This document shows, in pieces, positions 24,656-34,404 of a stretch of DNA of 64,000 nt (position 1 is its first letter; each line of letters starts with the position of its first letter). A program made the translations under genes and the position numbers. Source of the DNA: Sunxiuqinia indica (GTDB lineage Bacteria > Bacteroidota > Bacteroidia > Bacteroidales > Prolixibacteraceae); NCBI RefSeq assembly GCF_009847015.1, contig NZ_WVEM01000008.1, positions 62,001-126,000 on the forward strand, read 5' to 3'. A model generated the notes under the pieces. That model was given only the letters and a program-made list of their open reading frames with translations, was not told the DNA's origin and made no database searches.

Positions 24656-26224
24656 ATGAACAATAGCACCCATTTTTCTCAAACCACACCTACTTTTCAT
24701 GGGAAACAATGTCCTGAAAAAGGATATATAGTTGGCTACGCTGCAATCATCGAAGAATTAAGACTACCAATACCAATTCCGTATCAAATTACTTTGGTAT
24801 GTAACCAGAATAAAAACTATGAAACCGATGATTGGAAAATCCTTCCCAAATCATACCTACCTGAGGATAATTCTGAAATAACAGAAATTGAAGCATTGTA
24901 CAAACATTTGGTTTTTGCACTGAAATATGAAGGGATCAACCTCCTGGTATTTCGAAAAATTACTCAGCATTACTCAACGGAACAATTAAGAAACCTGGTT
25001 GATATTGAACCGACCGGTCAGTACAGCAGGAGAATATGGTTTTTAATAGAATGGATTACAGGGAAACAGTTAGAGGGGAAAGAAGACCTCACCCGGAAAA
25101 GTTATGTTCCTTTGGTTGATGAAAAACTTCAATTTGCAGTATTGGGAGAAAAATCTTCCCGACAGTTAGTAATAAACAACCTTCCCGGAACTCAGGAGTT
25201 TTGCCCACTAATCAGAAAAACACCAAAACTTGAAAATTATATTCAGTCTCAATTTTCTGAAAAAAACAGGTTATTTCTAAATGATGTACATAAAGATATT
25301 TTGCAACGAGCTTCTTCATTTCTGTTATTGAAAGATTCCAAAGCATCATTTACAATTGAAGGAGAAAGCCCTAAGGCTAAACGTGCTGCCCGTTGGGGGC
25401 AAGCCATAGGACAAGCTGGCAGTAAAGATTTAAGTTTTGAAGAACTGGCCCGACTACAACAAATCGTTATTGAAAACGACCGCTTCGTTGAAATGGGTTT
25501 TCGAAAAAAGGGAGGTTTTGTTGGTGAACATGACAGAACTACAGGAGAGCCTATACCAGAGCATATTTCAGCAAGATGGCAAGATATTGAAACCTTAATG
25601 GCCGGTCTGATTGCCACGAATAAGTTATTAATAGAAGATGAATTTGATGCAGTTTTAGCTGCTTCAATGATAGCATTTGGTTTTGTTTTTATACATCCAT
25701 TTGAAGACGGAAATGGCCGGATTCACCGTTATTTAATCCATCACACACTGGCTAAGAAAAATTTCTCACAACAAGGTATAATATTTCCGGTTTCAGCTTC
25801 AATACTGGATCATATTAATGATTACCGGATAATATTAGAAAAATATTCTCATCCTCTTTTGGAACATACTGAATGGAAAGAAACTGCAGATCATAATATA
25901 GAGGTATTAAATGATACAATTGACTATTACCGTTATTCCGATATCACTCCTCAAGCAGAATTTCTTTACGATTGCGTAGTCGATACCATTGAAAATATTA
26001 TACCTTCGGAGGTATCCTATCTTGGGCATTACGATGAATTCAAACGTTTTGTAGATGATGAATTTGAGATGCCCGATAAAATGGTAGCTTTATTGGTTCG
26101 TTTTTTAGAACAGAACAATGGAGAACTTTCTAAACGAGCCAGAGAAAAAGAGTTTGAAGCTTTATCCGAAACTGAAGTTAATCAGATTGAAATGAGGTAT
26201 AACGAAATATTCAAAACGCAGTAA
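24656..26224 (+). CDS. Fic-domain protein (probable AMP transferase) with inhibitory helix motif
   Basis: The 522-residue protein has the FIC active-site motif HPFEDGNGR at residues 347-355 (catalytic His347, nucleotide-binding Asp351, Arg355). SFTIEG at 231-236 fits the inhibitory motif (S/T)xxxE(G/N), lying N-terminal to the Fic core as in class II, self-inhibited Fic proteins. Such enzymes usually transfer AMP from ATP to a protein hydroxyl; the target is unknown. The N-terminal 200 residues belong to the Fic/DUF4172-type family common in Bacteroidota. It ends 104 bases before the middle attachment repeat. A deleted copy of the same gene lies at the same distance before the right repeat, so Fic appears to be an element-borne gene. 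Confidence 0.9.
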   Translation: MNNSTHFSQTTPTFHGKQCPEKGYIVGYAAIIEELRLPIPIPYQITLVCNQNKNYETDDWKILPKSYLPEDNSEITEIEALYKHLVFALKYEGINLLVFRKITQHYSTEQLRNLVDIEPTGQYSRRIWFLIEWITGKQLEGKEDLTRKSYVPLVDEKLQFAVLGEKSSRQLVINNLPGTQEFCPLIRKTPKLENYIQSQFSEKNRLFLNDVHKDILQRASSFLLLKDSKASFTIEGESPKAKRAARWGQAIGQAGSKDLSFEELARLQQIVIENDRFVEMGFRKKGGFVGEHDRTTGEPIPEHISARWQDIETLMAGLIATNKLLIEDEFDAVLAASMIAFGFVFIHPFEDGNGRIHRYLIHHTLAKKNFSQQGIIFPVSASILDHINDYRIILEKYSHPLLEHTEWKETADHNIEVLNDTIDYYRYSDITPQAEFLYDCVVDTIENIIPSEVSYLGHYDEFKRFVDDEFEMPDKMVALLVRFLEQNNGELSKRAREKEFEALSETEVNQIEMRYNEIFKTQ

Positions 26225-26327
26225 TTAATACCAAAATAAATGTAAAAACAACGCTGGTGAACGATTCGGTTACCACTCTAAGCAGCCCCTCAATAAATAT
26301 CTGATTTAAAGCCTAATGCCGATATTA

Positions 26328-26347
26328 CTCGGTTCCCGACAGCTCCA
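26328..26347 (+). repeat. Middle attachment repeat (att-2), tmRNA 3'-end copy
   Basis: The sequence ends in CAGCTCCA and matches 17 of the last 20 bases of ssrA. It lies 104 bases after the fic stop and 240 bases before a second integrase remnant, so it appears to be the junction between two tandem islands. Confidence 0.65.
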
Positions 26348-26371
26348 GTTTTTCAAAAAGCATTCAAAAGC

Positions 26372-26409
26372 AAACTCCTGTAAGCACCACATTTACAGGA
26401 GTTTTTTAT
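26372..26409 (+). terminator. Terminator after att-2
   Basis: AACTCCTGTAA (26373-26383) pairs with TTACAGGAGTT (26393-26403), followed by T-rich sequence. Its place mirrors the terminator that follows ssrA, fitting an element end that supplies a terminator to the tmRNA gene. Confidence 0.75.
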
Positions 26410-26587
26410 TTTTGACTCCTGCAACAAAGTGCATAAAAACGCATATTCGAAGGTGCAAATTCGGGAGTTCATTGTTAACAACAAAAGACTCCCGAATTAG
26501 ACTCTAACGCACTGAATTAAACTATTTTGCATTTTATGGCGTTTGACGTTTGCGATAGCTTTAAAGTCTAATTTAAACGTTTAAAAG

Positions 26588-26985
26588 ATGGCAAAACATG
26601 CTACGTCTAGTGTTATTTTCGTGCCAAGGGCAAAGAAAAACACTGAACAAAAGAGAGAAAAACTGTATGCGCGTATTACAGTTGACGGTCTAAGAGTAGA
26701 AATGAGCCTAGCAAGAGACTTATCGACTGGCTTATTTAATACAAAACTCAGAGGTGTTTAGGAACCAACTCAGAGAGTAGGCAGATCAATGATTTCTTAT
26801 CGATAGTCAACAGTGACCTAAACGAGATTCGAAAAAAACTCATGCTTGAAGGGAAAGAAATCACGGCTGAATTAGTCAAAGCTCGTTACAAAGGCTTACC
26901 CGATCCGGATGATATCCCAGACCCGACGATTTTAAAACTATACGACAACCGCAAGTTTAAAGAGTTAATTGGGACTAAAAACCAT
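26588..26985 (+). pseudogene. Tyrosine recombinase (integrase) pseudogene 2, N-terminal part
   Basis: From ATG 26588 the frame reads MAKHATSSVIFVPRAKKNTEQKREKLYARITVDGLRVEMSL, an arm-binding domain of the Bacteroidota integrase type, then stops at 26,757-26,759. A one-base shift restores the frame from 26,761 (SRQINDFLSIVNSDLNEIRKKLMLEGKEITAELVKARY, through LYDNRKFKELIGT). The catalytic half is missing and an insertion-sequence fragment follows. Its position just inside att-2 mirrors integrase pseudogene 1 inside att-1. Confidence 0.75.
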
Positions 26986-27003
26986 TCCCCTTCCACCTGT
27001 TGA

Positions 27004-27320
27004 ACTGTTATAATCGATTTATTTGACCGCAAGGTAGTAGGATGGTCAATGAGCAAAGGATTGAGTGCTAAAGAAACCACAATTACTGCAGGCAGGATTG
27101 CAATTAAAAACAGACCTGTTACCCAAAAACTCATTTTTCACTAGGACAGGGGGATTCAACATGCTTGTTCGGCATTTACCAATGTATTGAATGCAAACAA
27201 ATGGGGTTGCTGAACTATGAGCAGAAAAGGAAATTGCTGGGATAACGCAGTTGCCGAAAGTTTCTTTAAAACAATAAGAGTTGAGTTTGTATATAAAAAT
27301 CAGTTCATTAATTCACCCAA
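27004..27320 (+). mobile_element. IS3-family transposase fragment (OrfB, DDE core), degenerate
   Basis: The frame reads [17 protein letters not shown] and then [32 protein letters not shown], and finally [24 protein letters not shown]. These are the signature blocks of IS3-group transposases (integrase core, with Asp and the final Glu in AVAESFF). Two stops break it: one replaces the Ser of HSDRG, the other lies before MSRKG. The 5' part and the inverted repeats are not seen. Confidence 0.8.
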
Positions 27321-27421
27321 TTTGTCGTCTACATATGTTACAAGTGCGTAATATGCCCGATATATTTATTTTATATGGTTTGCAAAAGCGAAAATAATTT
27401 TATTCCTTGATTGTTCACTTT

Positions 27422-28972
27422 TTAAAATTCACCGATAGCCACTATCCAATCGGATAGATAAGGAAATTTAATTATTTGCGATTTCGCTGTCAAATCACCA
27501 AAATTAATTTCGTAGTATTCTCGTTTGGTATCTACCATAATTGCAGGCTGTTTTTTTTGTAAGCTACTTAAATCAATTTGTACCGTATTTGCATCTTCGC
27601 GATAAAGAACTAAACTATTAGCTCCCTCACTGAGAATAATATATGTATTGTCATCGGTACTGAGATTGTTGGCTCTTTTCATATCTTTTAAAAACCGATT
27701 TTTTTTATCAAAAAACACAGACCAGGTCTTAATCCATTTTTTATTAAGAAAAACTCCGCCAGGCTCTAGTTGTGGACTCAACCCCCAAATATTTCCAACA
27801 CCACCGGCCATGGTCGATTGGTAAACTCCTCTTCTTACCAGTTCTTCTGTATAATCTTTACCTTTATATCTTTTTTCATTGCGAATCCTAAAACGATCTT
27901 CCGAAAGCACCGGTTTTCCAGGTATGGCTTCAATTGAATTCACGTACACTTTGTATGTGGGTCTGTGATGTTCATAACTGCTATAGTCAAGTCGTTTGTT
28001 CCATTTAGCATCCTTTGTGTGATCCACCCCCCTGTTCGGACCTTCTGGTCTGCCTCCAACGAAATGATGCCATCCCATGTAAGAATGCATAGAATCCCGC
28101 CAGGTTGACAATTGGTATGCTGTGACCCATTCATCTAAATCAAAACCATATCCTAAACTCCACCCTGGAACAGGCCCTAATCGTGAAGCAATATACCGTT
28201 GCAAACGCCTGTCTTCAACTCCTCCTTTCTTACCCTTCAACCGCAAAGGCGTCTGTGAACGTTGATCATCTCCCCAAAGCCAGATGTGCACCATTCCCCC
28301 TGCTTGATGTACTTTTGTAATTAACAGCTCCAATGCTTCAAAAGTCCTGAAATCAGGATGTTGCATAGTAGGTTTCACTTGGTTATCGGGAGAATCAAAA
28401 TTGAACCACCAACCTGCAATTGCAGGAACATGGAAACCGTTAAAACCGTGTTTGTTTATAAAAAGATCAAGTTTATTTTCAATCAATTCTGGACTTTTAT
28501 AATATGCTTTCGGACTCTTACTTTCCATAATATAATCCAACATAACCAGTTGTGGAACAAAAGGCTTTTCTGTTCCCTCCCATCCCCATTTACTGTCGAA
28601 ATTGGTTAAAAATCCATGAGCTTCTTGATTTGAATTTTCAGTAATTAATACGTCCCCTTTCAATCCGTCCAAATCAGGATCAACACTCTCAGTTATAAAA
28701 TCCCACATTCCGATTTCAGTTCCTGTAAATCTGAATCTCCAAACGCTATCTCCGCAATAAAACATCTGCGTAAAATGGGATATCTTGCTTTTTTTGTGTT
28801 GAAAATGGACATTAGCAACAATATCGAAAGGATTTCCTGAAAAGGTACTGTTTACGACTTCCCATTCAATATAAGGATACCAAATCGTTCCTGTTTTCTC
28901 TGGTAAATTGTTATCAGTTACACAGGAAAAGGAAATTAATAACATGATGACTAGTAATGAGTTTGCTTTCAT
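27422..28972 (-). CDS. DUF5060-domain lipoprotein, putative glycoside hydrolase
   Basis: The 516-residue protein starts with a lipoprotein signal (MKANSLLVIMLLISFSC). An N-terminal beta-rich domain (about 30-115: YPYIEWEVVNSTFSGNPFDIVANVHFQH...WRFRFTGTEIGMWDF) matches the DUF5060 pattern found at the head of Bacteroidota glycoside hydrolases. A large TIM-barrel-like part follows (GFNGFHVPAIAGWWFNFD, HIWLWGDDQR, GYGFDLDEWVTAYQLSTWRDSM), and a short beta-sandwich-like C-terminus. The specific CAZy family is not certain. It is the last gene of the PUL in transcription order. Confidence 0.65.
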   Translation of the reverse strand: MKANSLLVIMLLISFSCVTDNNLPEKTGTIWYPYIEWEVVNSTFSGNPFDIVANVHFQHKKSKISHFTQMFYCGDSVWRFRFTGTEIGMWDFITESVDPDLDGLKGDVLITENSNQEAHGFLTNFDSKWGWEGTEKPFVPQLVMLDYIMESKSPKAYYKSPELIENKLDLFINKHGFNGFHVPAIAGWWFNFDSPDNQVKPTMQHPDFRTFEALELLITKVHQAGGMVHIWLWGDDQRSQTPLRLKGKKGGVEDRRLQRYIASRLGPVPGWSLGYGFDLDEWVTAYQLSTWRDSMHSYMGWHHFVGGRPEGPNRGVDHTKDAKWNKRLDYSSYEHHRPTYKVYVNSIEAIPGKPVLSEDRFRIRNEKRYKGKDYTEELVRRGVYQSTMAGGVGNIWGLSPQLEPGGVFLNKKWIKTWSVFFDKKNRFLKDMKRANNLSTDDNTYIILSEGANSLVLYREDANTVQIDLSSLQKKQPAIMVDTKREYYEINFGDLTAKSQIIKFPYLSDWIVAIGEF

Positions 28973-29836
28973 AGAGAATGTCTTAAAATGATTTTTTTAT
29001 TTTGTATTGTAATCAAGTAGTTTGTGTCTTATGAATTTTATGACATGGTATGTTTTAGTCTGTTACCTCTGATAAATAGGTAATCACTATAAGTTTCATT
29101 CGCGGTGACCATAATGCATTGATTGTATTTTTTATGTTATCGGGATCACCTACCATCCTGGCATTTAAAATATCCCGGCTGTTTTTTTACGCACGGACAA
29201 ACGGCCCTGCAGGGTTTGGGTCTGGATCGGTTTCAGCGGTAAAAGCAGCATCAATCATTTATAAACCATCTATTTTTTTCAACATCCCAATTCTATCGGA
29301 GAAATTCTCGCATGAATGGTGGACCGCCCCCCCCAAAAGCTTTTCCCATTTTTTACGATGGTTTTACAAATGGCAGGTAAGTTTCAGGCGATCATCACTA
29401 CATTGCCATCGCCCATCGACACCGGAAATTCTCCTTTGGTCTGCTCCTGGAAATACTCAATCATTTGTAATAAATGATTACCAACGTCGGTTCAGTTTAA
29501 CTCCATATGCACGACAGACATCAACCGGAAAATCGACTACTTTAACCGAATCAATGGAGCTTGCCTGTGTAAAGTTGCTACATTGGAGTAGATAGACTTT
29601 TAATATTCGCAAATCGGGTTTATAATTTCTCATCCATATAATATACTTGATAGTAGTGGAAATTCGCTTTTGGCATGGTGCTTATCTCTGTTTTCATAAT
29701 CTCAAAGAACGATTATCGAACGTATTTGGGAACTTTAGCAATTAAACGACTTTATATTTTGACTAATACTTTATTGTGTCAAAATAAATGACATTTTAAA
29801 GTTCCCCATGAGTATTTACAGGTATTCAATAAGCCA
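28973..29836. other. Long gap in the PUL with degenerate coding remains
   Basis: These 860 bases break the otherwise tight PUL. On the minus strand between about 29,600 and 29,100 short protein-like pieces appear in different frames, interrupted by stops (for example IDSVKVVDFPVDVCRAYG, GEFPVSMGDGNVVMIA and TAETDPDPNPAGPFVRA, then DILNARMVGDPDNIKNTI). They read as one decayed gene of about 170 residues or more that I cannot name. An open frame of 158 codons on the plus strand here is just the complement of this remnant. Confidence 0.45.
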
Positions 29837-31279
29837 TTAATCCATTTTTGACTTTTCAATAAAATACGCATTAAAGTTATAGCGACTATACATAGAATTG
29901 TCAGCCCAACATTTAGGAATGAATTGTTTTAATGTCTTTATTATCTCCTGGTACTCACTCTTTTTTGCCAGGTTGAACCATTCATTTGGATCAGTTACTA
30001 AATCATACAGCTCCAATGAACCATCTTCGTATTGTATCAGGCGAAATCGTTCTCCTCTTACTGCCACATTACCTTTCCCATAAAAAGAGAGGGCTGGATG
30101 TGCCCAGTCTTCATCTGCATTATTAATCAAATTTGTTAACGAATGTCCTTCTGCCTGTTGATATGGCGGTAAATTGCATAGTTCCAATAGCGTTGGATAT
30201 ATGTCCAGAAGTTGCACGGGCTTATCACATGTTTTCCCTCCTTCATTATTTATATCTTTAAATATTAGAATCGTTCTCGTATCCCTTTCCCATAGAGCTT
30301 GTTTGGCAAATCTGTTTTTTTCACCTAAATGGTAGCCGTGATCTGACCATAAAACCACGATAGTATTATCCTTATATCTTGACGCTTCAAGTGCCGACAG
30401 CACTTTTCCTACCTGTGCATCAACAAATGCAATACACGCCATATATGCCTGTACGGCATTTTTCCACTCACCCGACTGTATCAGCTCTTCTGTTGTTGGC
30501 ATCATAGGAGCATTGGTCACCCTTTCTCCTAACTCAGGAATATCATCATAATCATCTGGGTTATATGGAGGAGTCTCGATTTGATCCAAAGGAAACATAT
30601 CGAACCACTTCTGAGGAACATACCATGGCACATGAGGACGGATAAATCCTACTGCCAGGAAAAAAGGTTGCTGATATTCCTGCTGAAGTTTATTTACTGC
30701 CCACTTCGCACTCTGAAAGTCAGCCATTAAACTATCATCTTCAGGATATGCCCCCCAGTCAGTCATTGTACTACCAATTTTCCCTTCAATTTTTGATGGA
30801 TCATAATTTATTCTTTTTTTAGGCATTGGTCCATACCCCGCAAACTTACCGCCATATTCATCGAAGGTATTTGCAACATCTCCATTGTGGTAAATTTTCC
30901 CAACAGCCATTGTTTTATACCCTTGTTTTTCAAAAAAGTCGGGCATAAAAACAGCATCTTTACTTACCATATTTGATTTTTTTATATCCACATCATTTAT
31001 CTGCAGGTAATTTCCTGTGGTTGAAGGATACAAACCAGTCATAATGCTTGCCCTCGAAGGACCGCATATTGGAGCCTGACAATGGGCATTGGTGAACAAT
31101 ACGGCCTGTTGAGCCAACTTGTCGATATTAGGAGTAGGTACATTAATTGAACCATCCATACAATTCACATAGTCGTTCAAATCGTCAATTGCAATAAATA
31201 GCACATTGGGTTTATCCTGACCGAACGCACTTAATTTTATAACAATTAAAAAAGCTGTTAGTACTTTAATTATTTTCAT
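29837..31279 (-). CDS. Sulfatase, S1 family (iduronate-2-sulfatase-like)
   Basis: The 480-residue protein has a signal peptide (to about residue 21) and a type I sulfatase domain. Cys72 in CGPSRAS is the residue converted to formylglycine; PNVLFIAIDDLND gives the metal-binding Asp pair and WSDHGYHLGEKNR the second metal/substrate cluster. The pattern HCQAPICGPSRASIMTGLYP and HVPWYVPQKWFD resemble iduronate-2-sulfatase, suggesting action on a 2-O- or similar sulfate of a uronic acid or sugar. Its start lies 14 bases inside the end of the upstream GH28 gene. The substrate is inferred from family and PUL context. Confidence 0.88.
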   Translation of the reverse strand: MKIIKVLTAFLIVIKLSAFGQDKPNVLFIAIDDLNDYVNCMDGSINVPTPNIDKLAQQAVLFTNAHCQAPICGPSRASIMTGLYPSTTGNYLQINDVDIKKSNMVSKDAVFMPDFFEKQGYKTMAVGKIYHNGDVANTFDEYGGKFAGYGPMPKKRINYDPSKIEGKIGSTMTDWGAYPEDDSLMADFQSAKWAVNKLQQEYQQPFFLAVGFIRPHVPWYVPQKWFDMFPLDQIETPPYNPDDYDDIPELGERVTNAPMMPTTEELIQSGEWKNAVQAYMACIAFVDAQVGKVLSALEASRYKDNTIVVLWSDHGYHLGEKNRFAKQALWERDTRTILIFKDINNEGGKTCDKPVQLLDIYPTLLELCNLPPYQQAEGHSLTNLINNADEDWAHPALSFYGKGNVAVRGERFRLIQYEDGSLELYDLVTDPNEWFNLAKKSEYQEIIKTLKQFIPKCWADNSMYSRYNFNAYFIEKSKMD

Positions 31280-32768
31280 TCTCTTTACCGGTATTTTGAA
31301 ACCAATTCCCTTCCAATTGTAGATTTGTTGTGTTTTTCGAATTCAAAAATGTTTTGGTTGATTGATTAGCACGACTATTTCGGATATAAATGTCATTACT
31401 ATCAGTCAACTTTATAATCGCCTCTTTTCTATGACCACTATTTGATATGAAACCATCTATGTCAATTCCGTCACCCTGATAAATGCTTAATGAATTTCCT
31501 TGTTCGTTATTAATTGTAACATCTTTAAACCTGGCATTTTTCAGGTGCGAAATATCCAATCCTGCTTTGGATGTAAAGTTTGAATTTGATAAAGAAAAAC
31601 CCTCAACAGGAGCCTCAGGTAAACCTTTTATAATAATAGCATTTTCTACATTAACTGCAGTAATATTACTTAACTGAATATTCTTAAAGAAAGGAGTCTC
31701 GATGGTAACCGGCACCTTTGTTGAATCCTCTCCGCCATAATACATATCAATGGAAATTGCAGTTGTAATATTATTCATTACAATATTATCAGCCCGGTAA
31801 TTTTCAACTACACCTCCCCGTCCTCGTCCTGTTTTAATTCTAATCCCCCGCAAAGTTCCATTAAATACACAATTAGAAATAGTGACATTTCGAACATCTC
31901 CAGACATTTCGCTACCGATACCAATGGCACTACGCCCATGAGCAAAAGTGCAATTACTAATAACGATATTTTCGCAAGGTTTTGCCACCCTTCTCCCGTC
32001 TTCATTATATCCCGACTTAATTGTAATACAATCATCTCCACAATCAACAAAACAATTTAATATTCTTACATTTTTAGATGATTCGGGGTTAATTCCATCG
32101 GTGTTTGGAGACTCATAAGGTTGAATTATTGATATTTTTTCAATAACAACATTTTCGCAGTAAACCGGATGAATGGTCCACGAAGGCGAATTCTTGATCG
32201 TTAATTCAGAAATTAAAACGTTGGTACAATTATATAAATTTATCATTCTTGGTCGTGGCACCTTTAACGGACTTCCGGCAGGATTATCAGGTTCTCTTTC
32301 TGTTATTCCGTTTTGTATTCGAAGATCCCGGGTTTCGTAAAACGCTTCCCACCAAGCACTTCCCTGGCCATTAAGCGTACCTCTTCCGGTAATGGTTACA
32401 TTTTTTAGATCATGGCCCGTAAACAATGAGGCATATACTTTTCGTTCAATCCCTTCCCATCGGCCGTCAACTACCGGGCAGTTTTCAATATTATCGCTAA
32501 ATAAGATTGTAGCTCCCGAAAAAACCTCAAAACAGATGTTACTCTTTAAAAACAATGGCCCCGATAAATAATTTCCCGGGGGCACGATAACCTTCCCCCC
32601 TCCATTGGCATTGCAGCTGTCGATAGCTGTTTGAATGGCCCAGGTGCACAAAGTAGTTCCATCGCCAACAGCGCCATAGTCTTTTATGTTATATGTGCCG
32701 TCTTGCTTTGAGAAACTCAAAAAAGGAAGACTTATAATTTGTATAAACAATAGTAACTTTCTCATCAT
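31266..32768 (-). CDS. GH28 polygalacturonase-family hydrolase 1
   Basis: The 500-residue exported protein (signal peptide to about residue 20) has a pectate-lyase-like N-terminal repeat (YNIKDYGAVGDGTTLCTWAIQTAID) and a right-handed beta helix. GH28 active-site motifs are present: NTDGINPESS (first Asp), GDDCITIKSG (Asp pair), AHGRSAIGIGSE (catalytic His) and RIKTGRGRGG. GH28 enzymes hydrolyse galacturonic-acid linkages in pectin, rhamnogalacturonan or xylogalacturonan by inversion. The next gene overlaps its end by 14 bases. Confidence 0.92.
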   Translation of the reverse strand: MMRKLLLFIQIISLPFLSFSKQDGTYNIKDYGAVGDGTTLCTWAIQTAIDSCNANGGGKVIVPPGNYLSGPLFLKSNICFEVFSGATILFSDNIENCPVVDGRWEGIERKVYASLFTGHDLKNVTITGRGTLNGQGSAWWEAFYETRDLRIQNGITEREPDNPAGSPLKVPRPRMINLYNCTNVLISELTIKNSPSWTIHPVYCENVVIEKISIIQPYESPNTDGINPESSKNVRILNCFVDCGDDCITIKSGYNEDGRRVAKPCENIVISNCTFAHGRSAIGIGSEMSGDVRNVTISNCVFNGTLRGIRIKTGRGRGGVVENYRADNIVMNNITTAISIDMYYGGEDSTKVPVTIETPFFKNIQLSNITAVNVENAIIIKGLPEAPVEGFSLSNSNFTSKAGLDISHLKNARFKDVTINNEQGNSLSIYQGDGIDIDGFISNSGHRKEAIIKLTDSNDIYIRNSRANQSTKTFLNSKNTTNLQLEGNWFQNTGKENENN

Positions 32769-32806
32769 GTATTATTTTGTATTTAAGCCATTTGGCGATT
32801 ACAGTA

Positions 32807-34387
32807 TTACCTAATATTAACCTCACCTTCAGAAACTTCTTCACCAACATCTAAATACACTTCATCATTCGAATCACCTGACAATGTTATTTTTCCCGTT
32901 CTTTCTCCCCGAATCTTTAAATGCCGTGGTGTATCGGAATTGTAGAATATCTCTACGTTGTCAATATCACTTAAAACAATTCTTTTTCTTGCATTATCTC
33001 GTGTTCTTAAATTACTGATATTTAGATTTTTTAAATACTCTCCGGCAATAATTCCATCGGTATCTGTAGACATAAACAGGTTACTAACAGATATTCCATC
33101 CACATTTTTAAGGTGAATCCCGTCAGTCGATTTAATGTTGAAATTTGAAAAACTTAAATTCCTGAAATTACTTTCCCCCAATCCGTATAAGTAAACGGGG
33201 TATTTTATGTCTGCCATTGAGATGTTTGAGAAATGAATGTTTTCGATTTTTGGTGTGCTTTTAGTTACGGGCATAAATTGAGTAGAATCTTTATCGTAAT
33301 ACATGGCGTTAATATGTATCGCTGCAGGAAAACCATCAAAACAATAAAGAATATTCCTGATTATAATATTATTTACCCTTATGTTTTTAATAGACCCACC
33401 GCGTTCTCTATTGGTTTTAATATGAATTCCTTTTCCTGTGTTTTCGATAATACAATTGCTAATTACCACATCTTCTACACCTGCCGACATTTCACTACCT
33501 ATTGCAACGCCCGCTGCACCATGTATCATGGTACAATTACTTATCTGTATATTTTTTGAAGGTTTATAGTTTTCGCGAGCCTCAGCTCCTTTTCCCGATT
33601 TAATGGCAATACAATCATCGCCAACATCTATAACACAATTGGTAATTTTTACATTTCTACTGGATTCAGGATTAATACCATCGGTATTTGAAGATTCTTC
33701 GGGGTTTTTAATATAAACGCCGTCTACGGCAACATTTTCACAATCTACAAAATGAACGGTCCAAAATGGTGCGTTCACTATTTTTATATCCTTTATTTTA
33801 ATGCGCGAACTATTTAAAAACTGGATAAAAAGAGGTCTTTGAAACCCCGACTGATCCAGGTTCGTTTTATCAGGATTGTTTTGGGCAAAAATCTTTTGCC
33901 ATTTATTCGGTTCGTTTATTATTCCTTCCTTTTTATTTTTTCGAATGGCCTTAATCGCTTTTTGCCACACCTCTCCCTGACCATCGATAGTTCCCATACC
34001 AATAATTGAAACATTCTGAAGATTGTTGCCATAAATTAAAGGAGAAAAACCAATACCATTTACCCCCTGAAACCTTGTTGGAACCATAGGAAGATAATCG
34101 TCAAAATCCTCGCTGAATTTTACAATTGCCCCTGCATCAATGTGTAACGTAATATTGCTTTTTAAATGAATTGGCCCCGTGAGGTAATCGCCTGCAGGGA
34201 AATAAACCGTTCCTCCGCCTTGTGATGAGGCTTCTTCGATAGCTGCCTTAATTGCCACCGTATTTTTATACACACCATCATTTTGGGCTCCGTAGTCGAG
34301 TACATTTATAACATTTTGTGCATACCCTGTCGGTACAACAAAAAGCAAAATCATTTTAAGTAACAGGCTCAAAAGAATCTTATTCAT
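32807..34387 (-). CDS. GH28 polygalacturonase-family hydrolase 2
   Basis: The 526-residue exported protein (MNKILLSLLLKMILLFVVPTGYAQ) repeats the architecture of its neighbour: INVLDYGAQNDGVYKNTVAIKAAIEEA, then NTDGINPESSRNV, GDDCIAIKSG, MIHGAAGVAIGSEMS and HIKTNRERGG. All four GH28 active-site regions are kept. Compared with the gene at 31,266 it is a diverged paralogue, so the two probably cut different linkages (for example endo against exo, or galacturonan against rhamnogalacturonan); this is inference. Confidence 0.92.
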   Translation of the reverse strand: MNKILLSLLLKMILLFVVPTGYAQNVINVLDYGAQNDGVYKNTVAIKAAIEEASSQGGGTVYFPAGDYLTGPIHLKSNITLHIDAGAIVKFSEDFDDYLPMVPTRFQGVNGIGFSPLIYGNNLQNVSIIGMGTIDGQGEVWQKAIKAIRKNKKEGIINEPNKWQKIFAQNNPDKTNLDQSGFQRPLFIQFLNSSRIKIKDIKIVNAPFWTVHFVDCENVAVDGVYIKNPEESSNTDGINPESSRNVKITNCVIDVGDDCIAIKSGKGAEARENYKPSKNIQISNCTMIHGAAGVAIGSEMSAGVEDVVISNCIIENTGKGIHIKTNRERGGSIKNIRVNNIIIRNILYCFDGFPAAIHINAMYYDKDSTQFMPVTKSTPKIENIHFSNISMADIKYPVYLYGLGESNFRNLSFSNFNIKSTDGIHLKNVDGISVSNLFMSTDTDGIIAGEYLKNLNISNLRTRDNARKRIVLSDIDNVEIFYNSDTPRHLKIRGERTGKITLSGDSNDEVYLDVGEEVSEGEVNIR

Positions 34388-34404
34388 AATTATTTATCAA
34401 TTTG

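Noticed and set aside
29119-29595. A 158-codon plus-strand open frame in the PUL gap
   Set aside because: Its translation has no family pattern and contains odd Pro/Phe/Ser runs. The minus strand of the same stretch carries protein-like pieces in broken frames, so the open frame is the complement of a decayed gene.
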